From DATMQA01 sp035566895 (GTDB lineage Bacteria; Verrucomicrobiota; Verrucomicrobiia; Limisphaerales; UBA8199): a stretch of 10,132 nt of DNA. The stretch is taken from the NCBI GenBank assembly GCA_035566895.1, contig DATMQA010000217.1, positions 1 through 10,132 on the forward strand. Reading direction: 5' to 3'. The number at the start of each line of letters is the position of its first letter. Position 1 is the stretch's first letter. This document shows positions 1 to 5,766 of this stretch, piece after piece. A model generated the notes under the pieces. That model was given only the letters and a program-made list of their open reading frames with translations, ran no database searches and had not been told where the DNA came from. Made by a program: the position numbers and the translations under genes.

Positions 1-247
1 GCCCGGCCGGGCCGAATAAGGCGTGCATGGCGTTTGTATCCCGGTCTTTCGCCGCGGCCTCGAGCGCGCTGACCGCCGCTTCCGGGCTGCCGAACTGTTG
101 TTCGCCGGCGGCCAACACACGCAGCGGCAATACGACCATCAATGTCCCAGCCAGCAGCCGGAGCGAGGTGCTCCACCACTTCGCGAACCTTGGCCGCAAC
201 CATTCGCTCGGAATTGACCAGGAGGAAACGGAGTCACAGAATTTCAT
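1..247 (-). CDS. DUF2950 family protein, N-terminal part (cut by window edge)
   Basis: The first 82 codons of a minus-strand gene that runs off the left edge. The start ATG is read at 247-245, preceded by a good ribosome binding site (AAGGAA on the minus strand, 259-254, 6 nt before the ATG). The product begins with a charged stretch to about residue 30, then a hydrophobic segment (about 31-47, ending VLAAG) that looks like a signal peptide or membrane anchor. Next comes the typical DUF2950 opening: a phenylalanine followed by GSPEAAVSALEAAAKDRD and a short helix ending LFGPAG (residues 52-82). DUF2950 proteins are exported proteins of unknown biochemical role, often encoded beside DUF3300 proteins. 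That is exactly the arrangement here, since it starts 23 bp after the DUF3300 stop and is surely co-transcribed. The family call rests on a short N-terminal match plus this context. The rest of the domain lies outside the window. Confidence 0.78.
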   Translation of the reverse strand, partial: MKFCDSVSSWSIPSEWLRPRFAKWWSTSLRLLAGTLMVVLPLRVLAAGEQQFGSPEAAVSALEAAAKDRDTNAMHALFGPAG

Positions 248-253
248 TAGATA

Positions 254-259
254 TTCCTT
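254..259 (-). promoter_or_regulatory. Ribosome binding site of the DUF2950 gene
   Basis: The minus strand reads AAGGAA, followed by TATCTA and the ATG at 247. This is one of the few clear Shine-Dalgarno sequences in the window. It fixes the DUF2950 start and agrees with that gene being translated from a longer message that begins upstream of the DUF3300 gene. Confidence 0.6.
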
Positions 260-270
260 TTCGTTGCAGA

Positions 271-2067
271 TTAGTTCCCGCGGCCCTTCTGTGACTTCTT
301 CGTCTCGGGCGAATTCGCCTTGGGCGCTGGCGCCGGCGCCGGCGCTGGTCGCGCCGCCACGGCTGGCCTGGCTACCGCTTCCCTGCTTTGCTGGCCGCGC
401 GCGCTGGCCTCACGGGTCACCCGCGAGCTTTCGATCCCGGCCAGGGCGCCGGACGGCGGCCGGACGGCTGCGATCGCGACCGGACGTGAACTTGCCGGCG
501 GAGCAGCGGGTCGGGGAGTGCTGGTTGCCACGGGAGGCTGCCTCGGAGAAACCGGTGCGGGCACTGGGCGAGTGTCCTTCGGCGCGGCGATCGGCGCACT
601 CGGCCGTGGTGCTGGTTTCACTTCTCTGGCCAAAGCGGGCTGGCCACTGCTCGGCCGCGCCTCATTGCGTGCCGGCACCGAAGGCACCGAGCGGGCAGGG
701 ATGACAGGTGCCGGCTTCACTTCTTCACGCGGAGGGGTTACCTGGGGTTCAGGCCGTCGAACCGGCGGTTGTTGAGATTGCGCCTGATTCGGACGGATTT
801 CTCTGGCTGGAGGGGCAGGGCGAACTTCTTTCGTCGGAACCGGCTTCTGCGTTTCCGGGACGACCGGGACATTTTCGCGCGGAGGATTTGCGCGCACTTC
901 CGGCCGTGGAGCGACCTCACGTTGAACTTCCGGCTGACTCGGACGGACTTCTCTGACCGGCGGTGCAGGGCGAATCTCTTTCGACGGAGCCGGCCTCTGC
1001 GCTTCCGCGACCACCTGGGGCTGACGCGTCTCGCTCCGTCTTGGTTTTGCCTCTTCGTTTCTCACGGGCGTATTAGCTCGAACGTTTTGCTGGCCCCAGC
1101 CACGGTCACTGCCAGATGCCGCCGCACCGCGCGTTCGGGGATGCCACACAGTGACGTTCTGGTTCACAATGGTGGTGTTGTTCACCACAGTCACGTTGTT
1201 CACCACGGTCGTGTTATTCACGACCCTGGGTGTTTCGCGCCGGTCCTCCGGATGATACCACCAGTCCGAGGGCCGCGGATGGTCGTGATGCCAAACAATC
1301 ACCTCGTGCTCGTGCCAGTCGCAGTCGTGGTTCAGCCACGCGCCCACGGCCAGGCCGGCGCCGAATGAAATGTAAAACCGTCCCGGTGCCGGAGGCGGGC
1401 GCACATAAACCACTTCCGGTTGATATACCGGCACATAGATGACCTCTGGAGTGGCCGGGACAATTTCGATGTTCCCATCGTTAACCTCAACGGTCTGTTG
1501 TGGGGTGGATACCAGATTCCCCACCGCCCGGGCTTGCGCGCGCAGGCGTTGGACCGAGTCCATTACGTCGGCCGGTTGGTTGAGAAAAGCCTGGCCCAGT
1601 TCGGTCGTCCAGGCGAGATTATCGTCCAGCATGCTGAGCGTTGCGGGATACCTCGCCAGGGCCTTCAGGCTATTGTCCCACGGCTGGGCGTCCACCTGGT
1701 TCAGGTCCCCGCCCGCTCGCAGATAACGGTCAGCCAGCACCACCTGCTCCGGCAACGTCGCCGCCGGCAGGAGCTGCGCCAGCAACGGGTCCGGGTAAAG
1801 CGCGATCGGCGCCAGCATCGTGTCCAGCTCGGCCGCAGAACGCATCGGCGCCACCGGCGCGGGCGGCGGTGCCGGCGGCAGCTCAACGGCGGAAGGAAGC
1901 GGTATTACCTCCGGAGGTGGTGGCGGGGGCTCAGGCGCCTGAACTGGATAGACCGTCCGCACATACGTCTCGCGGTCGCCCATGCAGCCCGTTGCCAAAA
2001 CCAACACACCGGCGAACAGCACGGCTGCCGCCGGTCCGCTTTTGCTCAGGGAATTCCATTTTTTCAT
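271..2067 (-). CDS. DUF3300 domain lipoprotein with long Pro/Arg-rich tail
   Basis: A 598-residue envelope protein of unknown biochemical role. I chose the ATG at 2067 (MKKWNSLSK), not the in-frame ATG at 2337, because it gives a clean lipoprotein signal: basic N-terminus, hydrophobic core 12-25 and LATGC with the probable lipidated Cys28. A Pro-rich linker (44-74) precedes the DUF3300 core at about 80-222, recognisable from LAPIALYPDPLLAQLLPAAT, the YP.TL..L segment and the ending EVIYVPVYQPEVVYV. Then come a His/Asp/Trp-rich stretch (247-278) and a VVNN(T/V)T repeat (282-307). A tail of nearly 290 residues follows, rich in Pro, Arg, Lys and Ala, with an imperfect internal duplication (PAPSKEIRPAPPVREVRP against PVPTKEVRPAPPAREIRP). 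The tail is probably disordered and basic. The DUF2950 gene follows 23 bp downstream, implying an operon. No Shine-Dalgarno is evident before the start. Family call firm; function unknown. Confidence 0.85.
   Translation of the reverse strand: MKKWNSLSKSGPAAAVLFAGVLVLATGCMGDRETYVRTVYPVQAPEPPPPPPEVIPLPSAVELPPAPPPAPVAPMRSAAELDTMLAPIALYPDPLLAQLLPAATLPEQVVLADRYLRAGGDLNQVDAQPWDNSLKALARYPATLSMLDDNLAWTTELGQAFLNQPADVMDSVQRLRAQARAVGNLVSTPQQTVEVNDGNIEIVPATPEVIYVPVYQPEVVYVRPPPAPGRFYISFGAGLAVGAWLNHDCDWHEHEVIVWHHDHPRPSDWWYHPEDRRETPRVVNNTTVVNNVTVVNNTTIVNQNVTVWHPRTRGAAASGSDRGWGQQNVRANTPVRNEEAKPRRSETRQPQVVAEAQRPAPSKEIRPAPPVREVRPSQPEVQREVAPRPEVRANPPRENVPVVPETQKPVPTKEVRPAPPAREIRPNQAQSQQPPVRRPEPQVTPPREEVKPAPVIPARSVPSVPARNEARPSSGQPALAREVKPAPRPSAPIAAPKDTRPVPAPVSPRQPPVATSTPRPAAPPASSRPVAIAAVRPPSGALAGIESSRVTREASARGQQSREAVARPAVAARPAPAPAPAPKANSPETKKSQKGRGN
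1147..1224 (-). repeat. 18-bp tandem repeat encoding VVNN(T/V)T
   Basis: Inside the DUF3300 gene (residues 282-307) the DNA repeats an approximately 18-bp unit; on the plus strand its core reads GTTGTTCACCAC. Each unit encodes Val-Val-Asn-Asn followed by Thr-Thr or Val-Thr, and the last copies degenerate to IVNQNVTV. Copies differ mostly at third positions, so the amino-acid pattern is conserved better than the bases. Alternating hydrophobic and Asn/Thr residues suggest short beta strands linking the DUF3300 core to the disordered tail. Confidence 0.65.
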
Positions 2068-2274
2068 ATTGTTGTCGGTTCGACGTCGGGGCTTCCTGGC
2101 GGCTTCGGACAAAAGTGCTACAATTTCGCCGCCGCTTTGTAACCTTCCGGGGATTCTGCCGTCTTGCGTATTTTCTAAACCGCGGTCGGCAGTCGCATTC
2201 TTAACAGTTCCATTCAGAACCCACAACCGGATTTCTGCTCTCTCTTGAAATTGGGCCGGCGACGGAGCGGATGA

Positions 2275-2288
2275 TTGCAGTGCTGCAA
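2275..2288. promoter_or_regulatory. 14-bp dyad, possible operator upstream of the DUF3300 operon
   Basis: TTGCAGTGCTGCAA has perfect 6-bp arms (TTGCAG/CTGCAA) around a 2-bp centre. It lies in the 266-bp spacer (2068-2333) between the stop of the small secreted-protein gene and the DUF3300 start, where a promoter for the DUF3300-DUF2950 operon would be expected. I could not identify a convincing -35/-10 pair in the same spacer, and no regulator gene is nearby. The operator role is inference only, and a dyad of this size can occur by chance. Confidence 0.25.
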
Positions 2289-2333
2289 GAGCCGCTGTGA
2301 GATGACGAGTGCGGGAGCGGCGGAGGCTTCCAG

Positions 2334-2912
2334 TCAATCTCCGCGCAGCGAGTCGAGCTTGCCTTTTGCCTGGTTAATCAGGCTCCCAAAGCGAGACATG
2401 TCATCCCGCGAGAACAGGACGGGCGCCGAGTTGGTCCGCGCGTCCCGGACGGTAAATTGAACCCCGCCGTTGGGCCGCGTGCCGAAGGCCGCGATTCGAA
2501 GCCCGCCCTTGGTCGTGTACTCGGCATCGAAGGCGTTCAGCGGCGTGACAGAAATGTTGAGGGTGTTGAGGTAGTGGAGGGCGTTCAAGAGCGAATCGAT
2601 TTCGTCATAATCAATCAGCAGCCGGTCCCTGGCTTGCGGCCTTTGAGTGAGCTCCATGGCAATTCCCTGTTCCTTGCGCCCGCTGGCGGTATCTGTAATT
2701 TCTCTGCATCTGACGGACACGACTCCCGTGTTAACCGCGACGGAGCCGATTTCGGTGGTGGCCTTGATGATGACGGTGGCGATATTGGTGTCGAAGGACT
2801 CCAATTTTGTTGCCGGCGGCACCGGGTAGACAATCGTCACTTGGGCTTGAGCGAAATTCCCGAGAAGTGAACAACCCAGGACCGCCAAAAGGATTAATGT
2901 CAATCTAAGCAT
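2334..2912 (-). CDS. Small secreted protein of unknown function
   Basis: I do not recognise the family by name. The ATG at 2912 gives 192 residues beginning with a signal peptide (MLRLTLILLAVLGCSLLGNF, then AQA before a Gln, likely signal peptidase I cleavage after residue 24). A purine-rich GGGGAAA lies about 8 nt before this ATG. An in-frame ATG at 2990 would add 26 uncharacteristic residues. Visible parts of the mature protein are a hydrophobic beta-like segment IATVIIKATTEIGSVAV (44-60), a stretch DYDEIDSLLNALHYLN (101-116) with an amphipathic helix, a Gly-turn beta segment (130-143, EYTTKGGLRIAAF), and a C-terminal helix DDMSRFGSLINQAKGKLDSL (170-189). Cys14 lies in a VLGC context, so a lipoprotein is possible but less likely. 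It stands alone between a glycoside hydrolase gene and the DUF3300 operon, transcribed in the same direction as both, with spacers of 187 and 266 bp. Confidence 0.7.
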   Translation of the reverse strand: MLRLTLILLAVLGCSLLGNFAQAQVTIVYPVPPATKLESFDTNIATVIIKATTEIGSVAVNTGVVSVRCREITDTASGRKEQGIAMELTQRPQARDRLLIDYDEIDSLLNALHYLNTLNISVTPLNAFDAEYTTKGGLRIAAFGTRPNGGVQFTVRDARTNSAPVLFSRDDMSRFGSLINQAKGKLDSLRGD

Positions 2913-3011
2913 AAGTGGTTTCCCCAAAAGTTGATGACGCAGCCGCGGCGTGGGTTTCCAGATGCGGCTTCCATACCGGTCTGACGGCACCTGCGGCTAA
3001 ATATTCACCGT

Positions 3012-3035
3012 CTCTTGTCCGACGGCGGACAGGAG
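3012..3035. terminator. Hairpin between the glycoside hydrolase and small secreted-protein genes
   Basis: Arms 3012-3021 (CTCTTGTCCG) and 3026-3035 (CGGACAGGAG) form a 10-bp stem with one non-Watson-Crick position and an ACGG loop. It lies 65 bp past the glycoside hydrolase stop, so it could end that transcript. There is no clear run of U after the stem on the minus strand, only an AT-rich AATATTT 10-15 nt on. It could equally be a dispersed palindrome or a processing site. Confidence 0.35.
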
Positions 3036-3057
3036 TAACGGAGAGAAACATAATCCC

Positions 3058-3086
3058 ATCCGTGTTATCAGTGTCCATCTGTGGTT
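3058..3086 (+). repeat. Degenerate 9-10 bp tandem repeat in a spacer
   Basis: Three consecutive units read ATCCGTGTT, ATCAGTGTCC and ATCTGTGGTT, just after the glycoside hydrolase stop (3100) on the minus-strand sense. The shared frame is ATC-N-GTG. The strings resemble spacer repeats that I recall as common in Verrucomicrobiota-type genomes; that recollection is not verified here. The segment encodes nothing plausible and is not itself a hairpin. Confidence 0.4.
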
Positions 3087-3099
3087 TCCGGCTTTGCTG

Positions 3100-4734
3100 C
3101 TAATCCCTCCCCGCCGCGCCCACATGCAAAGCAACGGGCCCACTCCCCCATCGTACGGGCGGAGTCAGTTGGGTAGTGCCGTTGGACAGGGTCCCGGCGG
3201 ATTTCCGCTTTCCGGTGAAGGGTTGGTACCACTCGGCTTTTAAAGGCGCAGCGAGCCCGGCCAGTTTGAGCGAGAAAGGCATCGCCTGGCTAAGAAAGAC
3301 GACATATTCGCGGCCGGGCGCGGCCAGGCAATAGCCGGCGCTGACCAGGTCATCGTTGGGTTCCATCCGCCAATAGCCAGTGCCGGCAAAGAAATCGCGC
3401 AGATGCTTGAAGTAAGCGTAACCGGGCGGGGTGTCCCTGGGCCGGATGACGTCCCAGGCGGTATAGGTGTAATAATAGGCGCCATAGCCGCCCGCCATCT
3501 GGACTTCCCAGGCGCGCCGGCAGACTTCTTCCGGGGACTGGACGACGCGATAGGTGCTATCGTTGAGGCCGGCCGGGCCATGCTCGTAGCCAAACTCGAC
3601 GTTGACGACCGGCCAGACTTTTTGGCGGCGATGTTCGAGGAGCGTCGCCTGCCATTTGGAATGCTGCTGGTCGGAGCGGTAGTCCAGGAGGCGGTTGTAG
3701 GCGCCGGCATCGTAGGTCTGGCGGTCATCGTGAACGGTGAGCGGGCGATGGTACGGATCGTTTTGGCGCAGGAACCGCAACCGGTCGGTTTTGTAATCCA
3801 GGTCTTTCTCGTTATTGGCTTCCTTGGAAAGGTCCCAATGGATGTTGGGAAAGGCAGCGTAACGGGCGACGAGCCAGCGGAAGAACAGGTCGTCTTCAGG
3901 ACTGCCTTTGGCCGGCCAATTGACCATTTTGTTGTAAACTTTGACCATGAGGTGGGCGACGATGCCGCGCCGGTTGAGGGCGTCGATCACGCGGTCGTAA
4001 TGCTGCCAATAGGCGAGGTTAAACCGGGTGTGGTCGGGCTGTTCGTTGGTCCCGGCCCAGGCATACATTGGCGGCGGGCCGAAATCATCGTCGGCGGTCT
4101 TGCCCTTCCGCCACGAGGTGTCATGGGCGTAGGCGTTGAGGATGACGTAGTTGAAACCGTTGGCGGCGAGTTTGTCGAGGAAGGCCTCGGTGGTTTTCAG
4201 ATTCGGTTGGCCCAGGTCCAGCGCCCAGAGCCAGTCGCATTCATAACCCATCAGGAAATAGCGGGTGCCATCCTCGAAAACGAAATGGCGCGGGAACGCC
4301 GGGTCAACGCGCAGCCCGCCGTGGATGCGCGGTGAGGTGTTGGCGACGCAAGTGAACCGGACCTGACGGCCGCTGAGTTCGGGCGTTTCCGACCGGGTCG
4401 CCAGCGACCAATCGCCTGCGGCGGGGGGCGAGACGCGCACTTTCCAGATGCCCTCGCCATCGTAGAACCCGGCGGTTGTGAAGGTGGCGTTGCCCGGGCC
4501 ATTTAAGGTGGCAGAGAAGGCCACGGAGAACGGGTTCGTTGTGGGAAGGGCGTTGGTGAAGGCAAAGACGCAAGGTTGCCAGCGAGGCACCTTAATCGGG
4601 CGCTTGGCAGTGCCGACCGCATAGGAGGGTGCCGCCGGGGCCGGCTGAGCCTGCGCACTCGCAGCCATGGTGGCGATGGCCGAAAGGCAGGTGCTGAAGG
4701 ATTTGCGAATCAGACGAACAGTTCTTGGGTTCAT
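3100..4734 (-). CDS. Secreted glycoside hydrolase, DUF5060 plus DUF4038/apiosidase-like barrel
   Basis: A 544-residue exported carbohydrate-active enzyme, probably periplasmic or extracellular. A signal peptide occupies about residues 1-30 (ending ASAQAQ). Residues 45-130 form a DUF5060-type beta-sandwich (W52, then NPFSVAFSATLNGP, AGFYDGEGIWKVRVSPPAAG). About 145-455 is a TIM-barrel of the DUF4038/apiosidase-like type, starting with VFEDGTRYFLMGYECDWLW, including ANGFNYVILNAYAHD and the strand-4 segment FPNIHWDLSKEANNE (295-309). The strand-7 segment PVVNVEFGYE (375-384) follows, with W410 and the YGAYYYTYTAWD region after it. By clan GH-A logic the acid/base is probably Glu305 (or Glu309) and the nucleophile Glu380 (or Glu384). 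A C-terminal beta domain (about 455-542, EYVVFLSQAMPFSL, WYQPFTGK) resembles the putative collagen-binding-like domain usual at this position. Substrate cannot be read from sequence. No Shine-Dalgarno precedes the ATG. It reads divergently from the toxin-antitoxin pair. Confidence 0.8.
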   Translation of the reverse strand: MNPRTVRLIRKSFSTCLSAIATMAASAQAQPAPAAPSYAVGTAKRPIKVPRWQPCVFAFTNALPTTNPFSVAFSATLNGPGNATFTTAGFYDGEGIWKVRVSPPAAGDWSLATRSETPELSGRQVRFTCVANTSPRIHGGLRVDPAFPRHFVFEDGTRYFLMGYECDWLWALDLGQPNLKTTEAFLDKLAANGFNYVILNAYAHDTSWRKGKTADDDFGPPPMYAWAGTNEQPDHTRFNLAYWQHYDRVIDALNRRGIVAHLMVKVYNKMVNWPAKGSPEDDLFFRWLVARYAAFPNIHWDLSKEANNEKDLDYKTDRLRFLRQNDPYHRPLTVHDDRQTYDAGAYNRLLDYRSDQQHSKWQATLLEHRRQKVWPVVNVEFGYEHGPAGLNDSTYRVVQSPEEVCRRAWEVQMAGGYGAYYYTYTAWDVIRPRDTPPGYAYFKHLRDFFAGTGYWRMEPNDDLVSAGYCLAAPGREYVVFLSQAMPFSLKLAGLAAPLKAEWYQPFTGKRKSAGTLSNGTTQLTPPVRWGSGPVALHVGAAGRD

Positions 4735-4861
4735 GGTGGCATGGGTCGTGATGCGCGATGCGTGAACACATCACCATGAAGCAACGGCGATGGCGTTGGC
4801 AATTCTTCATTTTTGTTTTTTGATTTCAGAGGGGCCAGAGGCCGTATGCTTGGGAACGCCA

Positions 4862-4890
4862 TTGACAACCCGGTGACAAAGTGGCACCAT
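4862..4890 (+). promoter_or_regulatory. Candidate promoter of the toxin-antitoxin operon
   Basis: A perfect -35 hexamer TTGACA at 4862-4867 is followed, 17 bp on, by CACCAT at 4885-4890. This is a poor -10 (3 of 6 matches to TATAAT). With this spacing transcription would begin at about 4897, exactly the A of an in-frame ATG. That implies a leaderless or very short-leader message. The weak -10 keeps confidence low. Confidence 0.4.
4863..4888 (+). promoter_or_regulatory. Tandem 11-bp repeats and dyad, probable antitoxin operator
   Basis: TGACAACCCGG (4863-4873) is directly followed by TGACAAAGTGG (4874-4884), with 8 of 11 positions identical and sharing TGACAA-N3-GG. The period is about one helical turn. 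An imperfect dyad GGTGAC-AAAGT-GGCACC (4872-4888) overlaps them. Ribbon-helix-helix antitoxins, the fold of DUF1778 proteins, commonly bind adjacent repeats or dyads that overlap their own promoter. These sites sit between the -35 and the antitoxin start, where binding would block transcription. The repeats are seen directly; binding is inferred. Confidence 0.45.
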
Positions 4891-4908
4891 ATGCTCATGG
4901 AACATGTA

Positions 4909-5181
4909 ATGGCAGAACCTCGCAAAAGGATAACGGCCCGCGTCTCGGACAAGGTGCGTGTGACGCTGGAACAAGCTGCGGAGCTCGTGGGAGCCACCGT
5001 CAACCAGTTCGTCGTGCAAACGGCGTATGAGGAAGCGCAGCGCGTGCTCGAGCGCGAATCCGTCATCCGGCTGTCGCAGAAAGACGCGCGGAAGATTCTT
5101 TCCCTGCTCGATAACCCTCCCCATCCCAACAAGCGGCTCAAGGACGCGGTAAAACAGTTCAAAGGCACCGTGCGTGCGTAA
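4909..5181 (+). CDS. DUF1778 (TacA-like) ribbon-helix-helix antitoxin
   Basis: A 90-residue antitoxin that should bind and neutralise the acetyltransferase encoded next to it and repress the operon. The N-terminus KRITARVSDKVRVTLEQAAELVGATVNQFVVQTAYEEA is the DUF1778 ribbon-helix-helix: strand ITARV (about 6-10), helix 13-24, turn at G25 and second helix 28-38. The C-terminal half (about 45-90: ESVIRLSQKDARKILSLL, then a basic PNKRLKDAVKQFK) corresponds to the toxin-wrapping segment of this family. The frame is open back to 4813 with upstream ATGs at 4891 and 4897. I list 4909 because the family usually begins a few residues before the first strand. The candidate promoter would instead favour 4897 (MEHVMAEPRK, 94 residues). 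The stop overlaps the toxin start by 8 bp. The DUF1778-GNAT pairing makes the call strong; the start is uncertain. Confidence 0.87.
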   Translation: MAEPRKRITARVSDKVRVTLEQAAELVGATVNQFVVQTAYEEAQRVLERESVIRLSQKDARKILSLLDNPPHPNKRLKDAVKQFKGTVRA

Positions 5182-5710
5182 AATCGAACTGCTGTCGAAG
5201 TCTCACGACCGGGACGGATTCGACTGCGGGAGCGAGCCGCTTAATCTGTTTCTCAAGCAAACCGCGCGTCAACATGCGGCGCGGGGTATTTCACGAACAT
5301 TCGTTCTGGTTGAGGATGGCGCTTCCGAGCCAAAGGCCATTTTGGGCCTTTTCTCCCTCAATCTTTGCCAGATAAAGTCGGAGTCCCTTCCAGCGGAAGA
5401 AGGCAAGAAGCTGCCGCGTGAGGTGTCCGGGATAAGGCTTGGCCGGTTGGCCGTCGCCAGGGAATATCAGCGGCAAGGTATTGGCAAAACCCTGTTGGTT
5501 GCGGCAATGGGGAAGTTCATTGAAATTTTTGACGCTGCTGGCGGGATTGGTCTTTTCGTGGACGCGAAAGATCATGAAGCCAAACGCTATTATGAGCAAT
5601 TCGGTTTTGTTTCCCTGCCGTCAAACGAACTGGAAATGTTCCTGCCGGTAAAGACGATTCAGGAAGCATTAACACCGCACTCCAAGTGGAGGGAGAGACA
5701 GGAAAATTGA
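5174..5710 (+). CDS. GNAT acetyltransferase toxin (TacT/AtaT-like)
   Basis: A 178-residue GNAT-fold toxin. Characterised relatives acetylate the amino group of charged tRNA using acetyl-CoA and so halt translation. The start is GTG at 5174, overlapping the antitoxin stop, with AAAGG 8 nt upstream, giving translational coupling. The N-terminal signature FDCGSEPLNLFLKQTARQHAARGISRTFVL (16-45) is typical of this toxin subfamily. The acetyl-CoA loop is Q99-x-x-G102-x-G104 within GRLAVAREYQRQGIGKTLL. The family's catalytic Tyr corresponds to Y139 or Y140 in AKRYYEQFGF. All key elements are present, so the toxin looks intact. Its last residues (about RERQEN) are encoded by the flanking palindromic repeat, so the C-terminus probably replaced an earlier stop. 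The gene is clearly AT-richer than its neighbours (54 G/C of 120 bases in 5521-5640), suggesting recent transfer. The exact target tRNA cannot be told. Confidence 0.9.
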   Translation: MRKIELLSKSHDRDGFDCGSEPLNLFLKQTARQHAARGISRTFVLVEDGASEPKAILGLFSLNLCQIKSESLPAEEGKKLPREVSGIRLGRLAVAREYQRQGIGKTLLVAAMGKFIEIFDAAGGIGLFVDAKDHEAKRYYEQFGFVSLPSNELEMFLPVKTIQEALTPHSKWRERQEN

Positions 5711-5760
5711 AGACAGGAAAATGAAGCGGAATCCCATTTTCCTGTCTTCACTTTCCTGCC
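5697..5760. repeat. Four-unit palindromic element A at convergent gene ends
   Basis: Two direct copies of a 12-mer, GACAGGAAAATT (5697-5708) and GACAGGAAAATG (5712-5723), are followed by two inverted ones, CATTTTCCTGTC (5735-5746) and CACTTTCCTGCC (5749-5760). Unit spacing is 14-15 bp. The inner copies lie in a perfect 16-bp stem (5708-5723 with 5735-5750) around an 11-nt loop. It sits between the convergent toxin and serine hydrolase genes and overlaps the toxin stop codon. The same layout recurs at 9249-9309. Confidence 0.75.
5708..5750. terminator. Probable bidirectional transcription terminator hairpin
   Basis: The perfect 16-bp stem with an 11-nt loop begins within the toxin stop codon (5708-5710) and ends 17 bp before the serine hydrolase stop. 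It therefore lies where both converging transcripts should end. The stem carries A4 and T4 runs at its inner half but no U-tract follows it on either strand, so it is not a textbook intrinsic terminator. Confidence 0.45.
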
Positions 5761-5766
5761 TCCAAA

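Noticed and set aside
27..704. A 225-codon plus-strand frame at the left end
   Set aside because: It runs antisense to both the DUF2950 start and the DUF3300 tail, which have family matches and, for DUF2950, a ribosome binding site.
1420..2142. A 240-codon Arg-rich plus-strand frame
   Set aside because: Antisense to the DUF3300 core and signal sequence; extreme Arg content reflects the opposite strand's codon pattern.
2068..2337. N-terminal extension of the DUF3300 frame to an ATG at 2337
   Set aside because: The extra 90 residues have no homology-like pattern, would overlap the stop of the upstream gene, and would bury the lipoprotein signal that begins at 2067.
3403..4335. A 310-codon plus-strand frame opposite the glycoside hydrolase
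   Set aside because: Antisense shadow of a well-supported coding sequence; composition is repetitive Val/Gly/Ala and no signal, motif or start context supports it.
4833..4843. GGCC-AGA-GGCC dyad upstream of the antitoxin gene
   Set aside because: Arms of 4 bp in high-GC sequence are not informative, and it lies upstream of the -35 rather than at the tandem repeats.
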